From the NCBI RefSeq assembly GCF_002563795.1, contig NZ_PDJL01000002.1:1-64000 (forward strand): a stretch of DNA of 64,000 bases, in the 5' to 3' direction. Below are positions 31,865-45,745 of the stretch, piece after piece. The number at the start of each line of letters is the position of its first letter. The stretch's first letter is position 1. The stretch comes from Vibrio sp. ES.051. Its GTDB lineage: Bacteria; Pseudomonadota; Gammaproteobacteria; Enterobacterales; Vibrionaceae. The notes beneath the pieces were generated by a model that saw only the letters and a program-made list of their open reading frames with translations, was not told the DNA's origin and searched no databases. Position numbers and translations under genes: made by a program.

Positions 31865-33178
31865 TTATGACTGTTTCGGCGCTGATTGACGCGGTTGGCG
31901 TGGGCGACGTCCTTGCGGTTTACGGTTACCTGAACGAGTGCCACCAGTATTGGTCCGACGCTGTTGGTTACGCGGTGCGCGCATACGAATCGGTGCTGGT
32001 AGATCTTTGAGCAGGGCTGATGCATCGTACTCTGATACAGGGACAGTGTGTCCAGTGTATTCTTCTATCGCTGGCAAATTAACAGCGTACTCTTCACACG
32101 CAAAGCTAATTGAATGACCACTTTCTCCTGCACGACCGGTACGACCGATGCGGTGTACGTAATCTTCACAGTCGTCGGGTAAATCGTAGTTGAATACATG
32201 TGTCACTTGTGGAATATGCAGACCACGAGCGGCTACATCGGTAGCAACCAGAATATCGAGGTCACCCTTAGTGAATTGCTCAAGAATTTTTTCACGCTTC
32301 TTCTGTGGCACATCACCCGTTAACAAGCCCACACGATGACCATCGGCCGCTAAATGGCCCCAAACGGATTCACATTTGTGTTTTGTGTTAGCAAAAATGA
32401 TCGCACGATCTGGCCATTCTTCTTCGATTAGAGTTTGAAGTAGTGCCATTTTGTCTTCATTAGACGGGTGGAACAGCTCTTCTTGAATGCGGTGACCAGT
32501 TTTTTGTTCTGGCTCGACCACCACGTGCTCAGGAGTGTTCATGTGTTCAAACGCCAGTTCTTGAACGCGGTAAGATAGCGTCGCAGAGAACAGCATGTTC
32601 AAACGTTCTTTAGGTTCTGGCATACGACGGAACAAGAAACGGATGTCTTTAATAAAGCCAAGATCGAACATGCGGTCCGCTTCGTCCAAAACAACCACTT
32701 GAATGTTATTCAGGTTGAACACGCGCTGTTTATAGAAATCGATGATACGGCCAGTCGTACCGATCAGGATGTCCACACCATCTTGTAGCTTATTCAATTG
32801 TTTATCGTAGCTTTCGCCACCGTAAGCTAAAGCGGCTTTTAACCCCGTGCTTTCTATTAATGATTCCGCATCGTTGTAGATCTGAATCGCTAGCTCACGC
32901 GTTGGTGCCATAATAATGGCACGCGGTTGCGTTGGTTGACGACCTTCATGCTCTGGAGTGGTCAGAAGGTGGTTGAATGTAGCAGTAAGAAACGCGAGCG
33001 TTTTACCAGTGCCCGTTTGGGCCTGGCCTGCGATGTCTTGGCCGGTGAGCAGTACCGGCAACGCCAAAGCTTGGATAGGGGTACAGTATTCGAACCCTTT
33101 TTTTTCCAATCCTTCAGTAACTTGGGGCTTTAAGCCCAAATCGGCGAACTTTTGCTCTGTGATATGTGTCTTTTTCAT
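31865..33178 (-). CDS. rhlB: DEAD-box RNA helicase RhlB
   Basis: 437 aa. Motifs in order are Q-motif ([16 protein letters not shown]), AQTGTGKT (I), PTRELAIQ (Ia), [10 protein letters not shown] (II, DEAD), FSATL (III), and [24 protein letters not shown] with [10 protein letters not shown] (V-VI). The Arg-rich tail ([19 protein letters not shown]) binds RNA. RhlB is the helicase of the RNase E degradosome. It is transcribed away from trxA and starts the rhlB-gppA operon. Confidence 0.97.
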   Translation of the reverse strand: MKKTHITEQKFADLGLKPQVTEGLEKKGFEYCTPIQALALPVLLTGQDIAGQAQTGTGKTLAFLTATFNHLLTTPEHEGRQPTQPRAIIMAPTRELAIQIYNDAESLIESTGLKAALAYGGESYDKQLNKLQDGVDILIGTTGRIIDFYKQRVFNLNNIQVVVLDEADRMFDLGFIKDIRFLFRRMPEPKERLNMLFSATLSYRVQELAFEHMNTPEHVVVEPEQKTGHRIQEELFHPSNEDKMALLQTLIEEEWPDRAIIFANTKHKCESVWGHLAADGHRVGLLTGDVPQKKREKILEQFTKGDLDILVATDVAARGLHIPQVTHVFNYDLPDDCEDYVHRIGRTGRAGESGHSISFACEEYAVNLPAIEEYTGHTVPVSEYDASALLKDLPAPIRMRAPRNQQRRTNTGGTRSGNRKPQGRRPRQPRQSAPKQS

Positions 33179-33289
33179 GTCTATAGAATATCAGCTAAAG
33201 CTTGCAATACGAAAGTAAATACATTCCAATAGGGCATCTAATTACTGGTTATCATCCAACCAGTTTCGAAAAACACAGTGGAGTGGAAG

Positions 33290-33616
33290 ATGAGTGATAA
33301 GATTTTGCAGCTAACTGATGATGGTTTTGAAAACGATGTAATCAACGCTGCAGGCCCAGTTCTTGTGGATTTTTGGGCAGAATGGTGTGGTCCTTGTAAA
33401 ATGATTGCCCCGATTCTGGATGAAATCGTAGAAGAATACCAAGGCAAGCTCACTATCGGTAAACTAAACATCGACCATAACGCAGGCACTCCGCCTAAGT
33501 TTGGTATTCGTGGCATTCCAACGCTACTGTTATTCAAAGACGGTAACGTAGCGGCAACGAAAGTTGGTGCTTTGTCTAAAACTCAGCTTAAAGAGTTTTT
33601 GGACGCAAACTTATAA
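33290..33616 (+). CDS. trxA: Thioredoxin 1
   Basis: 108 aa from ATG 33290 with GGAG six bases upstream. An in-frame GTG lies four codons earlier. The active site is WCGPC (Cys33, Cys36) with the buried Asp27 in LVDFWA and cis-Pro in GIPTLLLF. It is the general cytosolic disulfide reductase used by ribonucleotide reductase and many others. The trxA-rho order is the usual gammaproteobacterial one. Confidence 0.98.
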   Translation: MSDKILQLTDDGFENDVINAAGPVLVDFWAEWCGPCKMIAPILDEIVEEYQGKLTIGKLNIDHNAGTPPKFGIRGIPTLLLFKDGNVAATKVGALSKTQLKEFLDANL

Positions 33617-33638
33617 TCACTAAGTGATTACAGATAAA

Positions 33639-33670
33639 AAACCGTGCAACATAACAACGCACGGTTTTGT
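33639..33670 (+). terminator. Intrinsic terminator after trxA
   Basis: Stem AAACCGTGC/GCACGGTTT with an 11-nt loop and TTGTTT tail. Confidence 0.8.
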
Positions 33671-33814
33671 TTCTCTAACTCTGGACTAGAATACTAATTA
33701 GTGCTAATTTATTGCACGTTAATTGAACAAACTCCTCTTCTTGGTCGATCCTGAGACCAAATCCATCTTAACTAGAAAACAGATCTTATTTTGACTAAAC
33801 AAGAATCCACCACC

Positions 33815-35074
33815 ATGAACCTTACCGAACTGAAGAACAGACCTGTGTCTGACCTTGTAAAGCTGGGCGAGAGCTTAGGTTTAGAGAACCTAGCGCGCTT
33901 AAGAAAACAAGACATCATCTTCGCGATATTAAAAGCGCACGCGAAAGGCGGCGAAGACATCTTTGGCGATGGGGTTCTGGAAATTCTGCAAGACGGCTTT
34001 GGTTTCCTACGCAGTGCAGATAGCTCATACCTTGCTGGTCCGGACGATATTTACGTATCGCCAAGTCAGATTCGTCGTTTCAACCTACGGACGGGTGACT
34101 CAATCGCGGGTAAGATTCGCCCACCAAAAGACGGTGAACGTTACTTTGCCCTCCTTAAAGTCAACACAGTTAACGCCGACAAACCAGACAATGCTCGTAA
34201 CAAAATTTTATTTGAGAACTTAACCCCTCTGCACGCCAATGAGCGTATGGTTATGGAGCGTGGTAATGGTTCTACAGAGGACATTACAGCACGTGTATTA
34301 GATTTGGCATCGCCAATCGGTAAAGGCCAACGTGGCCTGATTGTTGCGCCGCCAAAAGCCGGTAAAACAATGCTGCTGCAAAACATTGCACAAAGCATTG
34401 CGTACAATCATCCTGAATGTGAATTGATGGTACTTCTTATCGACGAGCGTCCAGAAGAAGTGACCGAAATGCAACGTCTAGTAAAAGGCGAGGTGATTGC
34501 CTCTACGTTCGATGAGCCAGCATCGCGCCACGTACAAGTGGCAGAAATGGTTATCGAAAAAGCGAAACGCTTGGTTGAACACAAGAAAGATGTAGTCATC
34601 CTTTTGGACTCTATCACTCGTCTAGCGCGTGCATACAACACCGTAGTACCTTCATCAGGTAAAGTTCTGACGGGTGGTGTCGATGCAAACGCACTACATC
34701 GTCCTAAGCGTTTCTTTGGCGCAGCACGTAATGTAGAAGAAGGCGGTAGCTTGACTATCATTGCAACAGCACTGGTTGATACCGGTTCTAAGATGGATGA
34801 AGTTATCTACGAAGAGTTCAAGGGCACAGGTAACATGGAACTGCACTTGAATCGTAAGATTGCCGAAAAACGCGTATTTCCTGCGATTGATTTTAACCGC
34901 TCAGGCACACGTCGCGAAGAATTACTGACGAAGACGGATGAGCTACAAAAGATGTGGATTCTGCGTAAGATTGTTCACCCAATGAGTGAAACTGACGCCA
35001 TGGAATTCCTTATCGACAAGCTTGCCATGACGAAGACTAACAATGAGTTCTTTGATGCCATGCGCCGCCAGTAA
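33815..35074 (+). CDS. rho: Transcription termination factor Rho
   Basis: 419 aa from ATG 33815, exactly the E. coli length. The frame is open from TTG 33791 but family homology starts at MNLTELKN. It has an N-terminal Rho_N helix bundle, a cold-shock-like RNA-binding domain with GFGFLR near residue 61, a Walker A APPKAGKT near 178-185, [13 protein letters not shown], and the Q- and R-loops ([15 protein letters not shown]). It is a hexameric RNA-DNA helicase. About 150 nt of untranslated leader follow the trxA terminator. Autogenous control is known in E. coli but cannot be seen here. Confidence 0.98.
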   Translation: MNLTELKNRPVSDLVKLGESLGLENLARLRKQDIIFAILKAHAKGGEDIFGDGVLEILQDGFGFLRSADSSYLAGPDDIYVSPSQIRRFNLRTGDSIAGKIRPPKDGERYFALLKVNTVNADKPDNARNKILFENLTPLHANERMVMERGNGSTEDITARVLDLASPIGKGQRGLIVAPPKAGKTMLLQNIAQSIAYNHPECELMVLLIDERPEEVTEMQRLVKGEVIASTFDEPASRHVQVAEMVIEKAKRLVEHKKDVVILLDSITRLARAYNTVVPSSGKVLTGGVDANALHRPKRFFGAARNVEEGGSLTIIATALVDTGSKMDEVIYEEFKGTGNMELHLNRKIAEKRVFPAIDFNRSGTRREELLTKTDELQKMWILRKIVHPMSETDAMEFLIDKLAMTKTNNEFFDAMRRQ

Positions 35075-35092
35075 CGACTGAATTCTGATTCC

Positions 35093-35122
35093 AAAAAGCC
35101 ACCGTTTACGGTGGCTTTTTTT
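35093..35122 (+). terminator. Intrinsic terminator after rho
   Basis: Stem AAAAAGCCACCG/CGGTGGCTTTTT with loop TTTA and a T7 tail. Confidence 0.95.
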
Positions 35123-35179
35123 ATTGCTTTCTACCGATAGAAGCATCAGAATGAGAATAAATGTTATCGGGAGGTTAAC

Positions 35180-36172
35180 ATGCAACAAGGAATGTTGTCG
35201 TCACTACTCCTGAATTTGTCACTGATGACTGTACCAACGGCGCTATCTGCAATGGAAATTCAGCAGTCTGTGGTAGAACAGTGGCTTCAGGATACTCAAA
35301 TCCAGTCCAAAGTTTCTGAATTGCTCACCTATGCCGCCAGAGATGAAGTTGACTCACTGAAGTTTGCCCTTGATCGGCTTGCTTTGCCTCAACAAGAAGT
35401 GGTGCGCTTTCGTTTGCTGAAAAAGCTTGAGAAACAAGATGTCATTCTTACGCCTAGAATGGCACTTTTTGTTGAGTCTCAGATACGCATGACCCCGACT
35501 TATCAGGTGTTGAAGCGAGGTGACGGGTATGAGTTTAGTGTGCCAGCTTTTAACTTTCCTGCGATAGCGAGTCGCTTAATTAAGCGTCGGAAGCAAGATC
35601 AAAGCACGTTAGATTTTGTCCTACAAGCTGAACGTAAAGAGCTCAACCTTAAACAATGGCTGACGGGATCCTCTCATCAAGTCCAAACGAGAGAAGCTCT
35701 ATTCATTCGTGAATTAGACAGCTTATCACCACGCGCTTTAGCCGCACTGGCGACTCAACTGACTCAAGCTAATGTCACTAGTTGGCTACCATCAACAGCT
35801 GCTATTGTCAGGTTAGCGCAGGTGAGTCAAGATAAAGAGGTATACGATTTACTTTGGCGTATGAAAGCGGACTATAATAGCCAATCGGAGTTAGCGCGCT
35901 TATCGAAAGTGGGAGATGCGTTTTCATTGCAACAATTGATGAACTCCACCGTCAATCCAACGCTTAAACCTGATGCTATTCGTCTACTTACTAAATCCAA
36001 TCCGTTATCTCCCACAGTCAAACAGTTCTTGATAAGCAAAATGGCGCTACCAGAAGAGGCTGCGTTAGTGGCGAGAAAGTTGGCTCAGCAAGGCCATCAG
36101 AATTGGTTGGAAGAGTTAATGTCAACCAATCATCAAGTTAAAGCTCGCCAGATTGAACAAGCATTAAAGTAA
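35180..36172 (+). CDS. Hypothetical exported alpha-helical protein
   Basis: 330 aa. The N-terminus (LSSLLLNLSLMTVPTALSA) looks like a Sec signal peptide with cleavage near residue 24, so the protein is probably periplasmic. The rest is rich in Leu, Gln, Ala and Lys with helix-turn repeats of about 30 residues (for example LARLSKVGDAFSLQQLMN, LPEEAALVARKLAQQGHQNW), suggestive of a HEAT-like or tetratricopeptide-like solenoid. I do not recognise the family. GGAGG sits seven bases before ATG. It lies between rho and ubiD without an obvious functional link to either. Confidence 0.8.
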   Translation: MQQGMLSSLLLNLSLMTVPTALSAMEIQQSVVEQWLQDTQIQSKVSELLTYAARDEVDSLKFALDRLALPQQEVVRFRLLKKLEKQDVILTPRMALFVESQIRMTPTYQVLKRGDGYEFSVPAFNFPAIASRLIKRRKQDQSTLDFVLQAERKELNLKQWLTGSSHQVQTREALFIRELDSLSPRALAALATQLTQANVTSWLPSTAAIVRLAQVSQDKEVYDLLWRMKADYNSQSELARLSKVGDAFSLQQLMNSTVNPTLKPDAIRLLTKSNPLSPTVKQFLISKMALPEEAALVARKLAQQGHQNWLEELMSTNHQVKARQIEQALK

Positions 36173-36264
36173 TCTGGCTCACATACCCACACAAAATAGG
36201 GGGATCTTTGTCTCCTTCTATTTGTTATACTGCAAACAGTTTAATCAGCCAGTCATGAAGGCCT

Positions 36265-38118
36265 ATGAGTTTTAAGGATTTACGCGAATTTATCGATCAC
36301 CTAGAACAGACCGGTCGACTTAAACGCATTGCTCACCCTGTCGATCCCGCTTATGAAATGACAGAAATCAGTGACCGCACCTTGCGTGCTGGTGGCCCTG
36401 CTTTGTTATTCGAGAACCCGATCGGCTACAACGTCCCCGTTCTGACTAACTTATTTGGTACGCCAGAGCGTGTCGCGATAGGTATGGGACGCGAAGACGT
36501 AAAAGAACTGCGCGAAGTTGGTAAACTGCTGGCTTATTTAAAAGAACCTGAACCACCAAAAGGCTTCAAAGACGCTTTGGAAAAACTGCCCGTGTTCAAG
36601 CAAGTATTGAATATGCCAGCCAAGCGTCTACGTAAAGCACCATGCCAAGAAATTGTTTGGCAGGGAGAGGAGGTCGATCTGGATAAGATTCCAGTGATGA
36701 GCTGCTGGGCGGAAGACGTGGCACCACTATTAACGTGGGGCTTAACCGTGACTAAAGGCCCGAATAAGAAGCGTCAGAACCTAGGTATTTACCGTCAGCA
36801 AAAAATTGCGAAGAACAAAATTATCATGCGTTGGCTCGCTCACCGTGGCGGCGCGTTAGATTTACGTGACTGGGTGGAAACCAATCCGGGTAAGCCTTTC
36901 CCGGTGTCAGTCGCCTTTGGCGCCGATCCGGCAACCATTCTTGGTGCGGTCACGCCAGTGCCAGATACTCTATCGGAGTATGCTTTTGCAGGCTTGCTAC
37001 GTGGTAGCAAAACCGAAGTAGTAAAGTCGTTCAGTAACGATTTAGAAGTACCAGCAAGTGCTGAAATCGTAATGGAAGGTTATATTGATCCAACAGAGTT
37101 TGCCGATGAAGGTCCATATGGCGATCATACTGGCTACTACAACGAAAAAGAGAAACATCACGTCTTCACTATTACGCATATCACCATGCGTAAAGACCCT
37201 ATTTATCACAGCACTTACACCGGCCGTCCGCCAGATGAGCCAGCTGTGCTGGGTGTAGCACTGAACGAAGTGTTTGTGCCTATTCTGCAAAAGCAATTTC
37301 CTGAGATTGAAGACTTTTATCTACCGCCAGAAGGTTGTTCATATCGAATGGCCGTGGTTACGATGAAGAAGCAGTATCCAGGTCATGCTAAACGAGTGAT
37401 GATGGGAGTCTGGTCATTCTTACGTCAGTTCATGTACACCAAATTTGTGATTGTGTGCGATAAGTCGGTGAATGCGCGTGATTGGAACGATGTTGTTAAA
37501 GCCATGTCAGAGCATATGGATCCGGTGCGAGATACCTTGATGATTGATAACACACCAATTGACTCACTTGATTTCGCCTCACCTGTGGTTGGGCTTGGCT
37601 CTAAGATGGGCTTAGATGCGACGATTAAATGGGATGCTGAGCTGGCGACCAGAACTAAGGTAACCGAACGTGATAATAAAGCGATTACCGAAGCGGATCT
37701 TGATGCGTTAAAACAGCAACGTCCTGACATCGTCGATATCTACTTACCCACCACAACAAATAATCAATTTGTTGTGGTTACGATGAAGAAAGACCAAGCG
37801 GGTCAGTCTCAAGAATTGATGGAATACCTATGGGATTTTTTGACAGGTTACGTAGATAACAAATTCATTATCTTATGCGACGATGACGTCAATGCACGAG
37901 ATTGGAATGACATCATTTGGGCGGTAACAACTCGAATGGATCCAGATAGAGACACCATCCAAGTACGTGGTAAAACGGAGAATTCATCTAAATTAGGGTT
38001 GGATGTGACCAACAAGATTGAATCTGAAGTCACGCGCGAATGGGGAACGCCTATCAAAAAAGATCCTAAACTTGTGGCTAAAGTCGATGAGATTTGGGAC
38101 CAGTTAGGTATTCTATGA
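36265..38118 (+). CDS. ubiD: 4-hydroxy-3-polyprenylbenzoate decarboxylase UbiD, with duplicated C-terminal segment
   Basis: 617 aa, against about 497 in E. coli. UbiD is a prenylated-FMN enzyme that decarboxylates the ubiquinone precursor. Core motifs are present, including [11 protein letters not shown] and the E-x-P-R-like catalytic region. The extra length comes from an internal repeat. Residues ~363-450 (AVVTMKKQ.. to [17 protein letters not shown].. GSKMGLDAT) recur at ~503-590 (VVVTMKKD.. [17 protein letters not shown].. SSKLGLDVT). The two begin with the same 17 nt (GTGGTTACGATGAAGAA), exactly 420 nt apart. Its stop overlaps the start of the ferredoxin gene (ATGA). Confidence 0.95.
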   Translation: MSFKDLREFIDHLEQTGRLKRIAHPVDPAYEMTEISDRTLRAGGPALLFENPIGYNVPVLTNLFGTPERVAIGMGREDVKELREVGKLLAYLKEPEPPKGFKDALEKLPVFKQVLNMPAKRLRKAPCQEIVWQGEEVDLDKIPVMSCWAEDVAPLLTWGLTVTKGPNKKRQNLGIYRQQKIAKNKIIMRWLAHRGGALDLRDWVETNPGKPFPVSVAFGADPATILGAVTPVPDTLSEYAFAGLLRGSKTEVVKSFSNDLEVPASAEIVMEGYIDPTEFADEGPYGDHTGYYNEKEKHHVFTITHITMRKDPIYHSTYTGRPPDEPAVLGVALNEVFVPILQKQFPEIEDFYLPPEGCSYRMAVVTMKKQYPGHAKRVMMGVWSFLRQFMYTKFVIVCDKSVNARDWNDVVKAMSEHMDPVRDTLMIDNTPIDSLDFASPVVGLGSKMGLDATIKWDAELATRTKVTERDNKAITEADLDALKQQRPDIVDIYLPTTTNNQFVVVTMKKDQAGQSQELMEYLWDFLTGYVDNKFIILCDDDVNARDWNDIIWAVTTRMDPDRDTIQVRGKTENSSKLGLDVTNKIESEVTREWGTPIKKDPKLVAKVDEIWDQLGIL

Positions 38119-38384
38119 GTCATCAAGTCCACCTTCTACCAATGGACGTTACGTTCCAAGTAAAAGAAGGGGAGACAGTGTTGGAAGCCGCGCTCAACAA
38201 CAATATTCGCTTCCCGCACCGTTGCCAAGTTGGCGCTTGCGCCACGTGCATGTGTAAAAAGCTAACGGGCGAAGTGAGTTACCACCTCGAACCGATGCTA
38301 ACCGAAAAAGAGCAACAGCAAGGTTGGATATTCCCTTGCCAAGCCTATACAGAAAGTAATTTAGTGCTTACTTTTGACGAGTAA
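38115..38384 (+). CDS. [2Fe-2S] ferredoxin
   Basis: 89 aa from ATG 38115, overlapping the ubiD stop codon. It is a plant-type [2Fe-2S] fold with ligands Cys37, Cys42, Cys45 ([12 protein letters not shown]) and Cys75 (FPCQAY). It is translationally coupled to ubiD and sits 14 nt upstream of the flavin reductase gene, so a small electron-transfer unit is likely. Similar proteins serve as reductase partners or stand-alone carriers. The actual partner is inferred from position. Confidence 0.92.
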   Translation: MSHQVHLLPMDVTFQVKEGETVLEAALNNNIRFPHRCQVGACATCMCKKLTGEVSYHLEPMLTEKEQQQGWIFPCQAYTESNLVLTFDE

Positions 38385-38398
38385 GCGAGAGGAACACC

Positions 38399-39112
38399 AT
38401 GACCATCCAATGTAAAGTAAAGTCTATTCAGCCGTTAGCTTGTAATACTTACCAAATCCTTCTTCACCCAGAATCACCTGTGCCTTTTAAAGCGGGTCAG
38501 TACCTAATGGTGGTGATGGGTGAAAAAGACAAACGTCCTTTCTCTATCGCGAGCAGCCCTTGCCGTCATGAAGGTGAACTTGAGCTGCACATTGGTGCGG
38601 CGGAGCACAACGCTTACGCCCAAGCAGTTGTCGAAGCAATGCAAACAGCGCTTGAAACTGATGGCCAGATTGAAATTGATGCGCCTCATGGCGACGCATG
38701 GGTTCAAGAAGAAAGTGAACGTCCACTATTGCTCATTGCTGGCGGCACCGGTTTTAGCTATGTTCGTTCTATTTTAGATCATTGCGTCGCGCAGAATAAA
38801 ACTAACTCTATTTATTTATATTGGGGGGCTCGCGACAACTGCCAACTTTACGCAAAAGATGAATTATTCGAAATCACAGAGAAATTTGTTAATGTTCATT
38901 TTGTTCCTGTTGTAGAAGAGGCGTCTGTAGATTGGCAAGGTAAAGTTGGTAACGTGCTACAAGCGGTGAGTGAAGACTTCGAAAGCCTAGAAAACTACGA
39001 TATCTATATTGCGGGTCGTTTTGAAATGGCTGGCGCAGCACGTGAACAGTTCACTCAGAATAAGAAAGCGAAGAGTGAGCGAATGTTCGCAGACGCGTAC
39101 ACATTCATTTAA
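38399..39112 (+). CDS. fre: NAD(P)H-flavin reductase Fre
   Basis: 237 aa of the ferredoxin-NADP reductase superfamily. The flavin site is RPFSIASSP (near residues 41-49) and the NAD(P)H site is [16 protein letters not shown] (near 110-125). It supplies reduced FMN/FAD for many reactions, including prenyl-FMN formation by UbiX, which activates UbiD. That gives a reason for the ubiD-ferredoxin-fre clustering. It is related to LuxG of luminous vibrios, but no lux genes are in the window. Confidence 0.95.
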   Translation: MTIQCKVKSIQPLACNTYQILLHPESPVPFKAGQYLMVVMGEKDKRPFSIASSPCRHEGELELHIGAAEHNAYAQAVVEAMQTALETDGQIEIDAPHGDAWVQEESERPLLLIAGGTGFSYVRSILDHCVAQNKTNSIYLYWGARDNCQLYAKDELFEITEKFVNVHFVPVVEEASVDWQGKVGNVLQAVSEDFESLENYDIYIAGRFEMAGAAREQFTQNKKAKSERMFADAYTFI

Positions 39113-39130
39113 ACTCAGCTTATCAGATCA

Positions 39131-39154
39131 TAAAAGAGGGCGAAAAGCCCTCTT
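39131..39154 (+). terminator. Intrinsic terminator after fre
   Basis: Stem TAAAAGAGGGC/GCCCTCTTTTA with a GAAA-type loop, closing the ubiD-fre operon. Confidence 0.9.
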
Positions 39155-39217
39155 TTATGCATTTTTGATGAAATAATCGTCGAACGATTGTTTTTTGGTT
39201 TTTTTCCAAGAAAAGGA

Positions 39218-39245
39218 TTGCGCTCCGAACTCAACTCTCTATAAT
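39218..39245 (+). promoter_or_regulatory. rrn P1-like promoter
   Basis: TTGCGC at 39218-39223, 16-nt spacer, perfect TATAAT at 39240-39245. Upstream lies an A/T-rich tract (39189-39214) that could act as UP element, as in strong stringently controlled rRNA promoters. Confidence 0.7.
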
Positions 39246-39333
39246 GTGCATCCACCGAAACGGCAGATGCGATAAAGCTTCAGCATGGTCGGAGAGGTAA
39301 AAAGTTCTACGAAAAGTAAATTGAAAAAAGTGT

Positions 39334-39361
39334 TTGACACTCTCAATTAAATCGCTAGAAT
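39334..39361 (+). promoter_or_regulatory. rrn P2-like promoter
   Basis: Perfect -35 TTGACA (39334-39339), 16-nt spacer, TAGAAT (39356-39361), about 115 nt downstream of the P1-like element. Confidence 0.8.
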
Positions 39362-39399
39362 TCACCTCCGCTTTGAGAGAGACGCTTCTCGAAAAGCAA

Positions 39400-39440
39400 G
39401 CTCTTTAACAATATAGACCTATCAATCTGTGTGGGCACTC
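39400..39440 (+). promoter_or_regulatory. rrn leader: boxA and 16S processing stem 5' strand
   Basis: GCTCTTTAACA (39400-39410) is boxA. ATCAATCTGTGTGGGCACTC at 39421-39440 is complementary, with two G-U pairs, to 41196-41215 just beyond the 16S 3' end. The two would form the RNase III precursor stem around 16S. Confidence 0.75.
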
Positions 39441-39623
39441 GTTGATGATAATCGAATTAGAAGCTTCGGCTTCAAATATGGTTTCAATGAACTGAGTGAC
39501 CAATCGAGATTAACTTGTTTAATCTTGGCACAGTCAATTCATTATCGTTCTGTTGGAACGATAATAGCTTTAAAATTACGTTTGTAGTTTTGAAGTCAGT
39601 ATTCGTTGAGCCGACAAAATCTT

Positions 39624-41176
<1,553 letters not shown>

Positions 41177-41275
41177 TACGAAAGATTATTGCGATGAGTG
41201 TTCACACAGATTGATATGGTTTAAATTCAGAGCAAAACAATTGGTTCTGCATAAAATGCCGAAGCAATTTTATGT

Positions 41276-41351
41276 GGGGCTATAGCTCAGTTGGGAGAGC
41301 GCTTCGCTGGCAGTGAAGAGGTCATCGGTTCGAACCCGATTAGCTCCACCA
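41276..41351 (+). tRNA. tRNA-Ala(GGC) in the rrn spacer
   Basis: 76-nt cloverleaf, acceptor GGGGCTA/TAGCTCC, anticodon GGC in loop CTGGCAG, encoded CCA. Confidence 0.96.
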
Positions 41352-41364
41352 TAATGTTTTTTGT

Positions 41365-41440
41365 GTCCCGTTCGTCTAGAGGCCTAGGACACCGCCCTTT
41401 CACGGCGGTAACAGGGGTTCGACTCCCCTACGGGATACCA
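41365..41440 (+). tRNA. tRNA-Glu(TTC) in the rrn spacer
   Basis: 76-nt cloverleaf, anticodon TTC in CTTTCAC, acceptor GTCCCGT/ACGGGAT with a terminal G-U pair and discriminator A. E. coli tRNA-Glu has G-C and G at those places. CCA is encoded. Confidence 0.95.
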
Positions 41441-41493
41441 TCTTTAAGCGCATTCAATGAGTGTGTTTAAACATGGTTTTCATCAGAAAACTT

Positions 41494-41506
41494 TGCTCTT
41501 TAACAA
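41494..41506 (+). promoter_or_regulatory. boxA in the second rrn spacer
   Basis: TGCTCTTTAACAA, identical to the element at 905-917. Confidence 0.8.
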
Positions 41507-41733
41507 TTTGGAAAGCTGACTGATAACAACAACGTTGTTATCAAATAAAGTTCTCAATGTTTATCGTAAAGATAAACACCAAAACAACACATTCAAGTGT
41601 TCTTGGGAATATCACTATTACAGTGATTATTCGAAATTGAGTCCGGCAAAATCGAAATGTCTCTCGCTCATTCAAATAATGAGAGACAACTTTGGTGATT
41701 TGAACATCAACTCGAAACTCCTTCGGGTTGTAT

Positions 41734-44623
<2,890 letters not shown>

Positions 44624-44735
44624 ACAACACCCAAGGGGTTTTGATGGACTCAATACAAGAAAACTTGATTGTGTTAAGAACTGAAACAGCTTTCCAGATT
44701 ATTAATTACTGCGTTGGCGGTAGTTAAAAAGAATT

Positions 44736-44855
44736 TGCTTGGCGACCATAGCATTTTGGCCCCACCTGACTTCCATGCCGAACTCAGAAGTGAAACGAAA
44801 TAGCGCCGATGGTAGTGTGGGGTTTCCCCATGTGAGAGTAGGACATCGCCAGGCT
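44736..44855 (+). rRNA. rrf: 5S ribosomal RNA (second rrn operon)
   Basis: 120 nt with helix I TGCTTGGCG/CGCCAGGCT. It differs from the first 5S by two bases. Confidence 0.95.
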
Positions 44856-44898
44856 TTACATTATGGACATTCGTTTTTACAACGGGTGATACCACTGC

Positions 44899-44975
44899 GG
44901 AGTGGTAGTTCAGTTGGTTAGAATACCGGCCTGTCACGCCGGGGGTCGCGGGTTCGAGTCCCGTCCACTCCGCCA
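44899..44975 (+). tRNA. tRNA-Asp(GTC)
   Basis: 77-nt cloverleaf, acceptor GGAGTGG/CCACTCC, anticodon GTC in CTGTCAC, discriminator G, encoded CCA. Distal tRNA of the second rRNA operon, where the first operon has tRNA-Ser. Confidence 0.96.
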
Positions 44976-44982
44976 TTTATTC

Positions 44983-45010
44983 AAAAGCCTAGTCGAAAGA
45001 CTGGGCTTTT
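44983..45010 (+). terminator. Intrinsic terminator of the second rrn operon
   Basis: Stem AAAAGCCTAGTC/GACTGGGCTTTT with GAAA tetraloop. Confidence 0.88.
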
Positions 45011-45058
45011 GTCGTTTCTAGTGTATCGTTTCTTCTTTATACCAGTTTGGAAAAGTAA

Positions 45059-45325
45059 TGGTTTAGGTCTCTCCAATTACTCGGATACTATTTGGTAATG
45101 CGACGGCAATGACATTCTAGAAAGCAATTTCATACCGCACAAATCCTGCCAATATACTGGAAGCTGTGGAGCTTTGGTTCGCACGCCGTCAGCTCTAAAC
45201 CTAGGTTATCCTTTATCACAACAGCATGAAGACCTTTTGCTGTCGCCTCTGATGCATGTGCTAGAGGCTCATTCGTGATGTCTTGAACTACCCAAGGAAC
45301 AACAATACCTTACCAAAACCCCTTG
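45059..45325. repeat. Degenerate repeat downstream of rrn (copy B)
   Basis: Homologue of 4556-4833, at the same place behind an rRNA operon. On the minus strand, from about 45315 to 45149, an open frame without a clear start reads IVVPWVVQDITNEPLAHASE and onwards for roughly 55 codons before a stop. It looks like the remnant of a coding sequence that I do not recognise. The following 45326-45703 holds no gene I can support. Confidence 0.6.
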
Positions 45326-45703
45326 AAAGGAGAGTGAGTCAAGTAGATGTGAGTATTCGAACTATTGAGTATTGAGCGAGACTTTGCCGTTTTAGGTCAA
45401 GTTCTGGCGGGGTTTGTTGTGATTGTTTCGGGCGTAAATATCATTGCCAATAAATCGGCTCCTGGGAGGCACGAATCCATCTGTGTCTTTTCTTGCAGGC
45501 CGTCGTCATCCTTCTTTAAACATTCTGAACTCATTTATTGACGCTTGTGTGACTGACCTTTATTCATTTAGTCATTTGAGGTGGATCTTCTTTGAAGCGT
45601 GTTAAGGCGAGTTATCTTATTTTTATTTGGCTGGCGAGCTTGTAAAGTCGATATGAGAGGCTAGGCTCAGGAATCCTTAGGAAAAAAAGTGATGCATTAC
45701 AGC

Positions 45704-45727
45704 AGCCGGCAGTTTTCACTGCCGGCT
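45704..45727 (-). terminator. Hairpin downstream of hemY
   Basis: Perfect stem AGCCGGCAGT/ACTGCCGGCT with loop TTTC, 19 nt past the hemY stop. No clear T-run follows on the minus strand, so termination strength is uncertain. Confidence 0.5.
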
Positions 45728-45745
45728 AATTAGAACTGTAATACA

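Noticed and set aside
30352..32025. Longer GppA start inside rhlB (557 aa)
   Set aside because: The extra 60 residues are a shadow of rhlB codons. Family homology begins at 31845.
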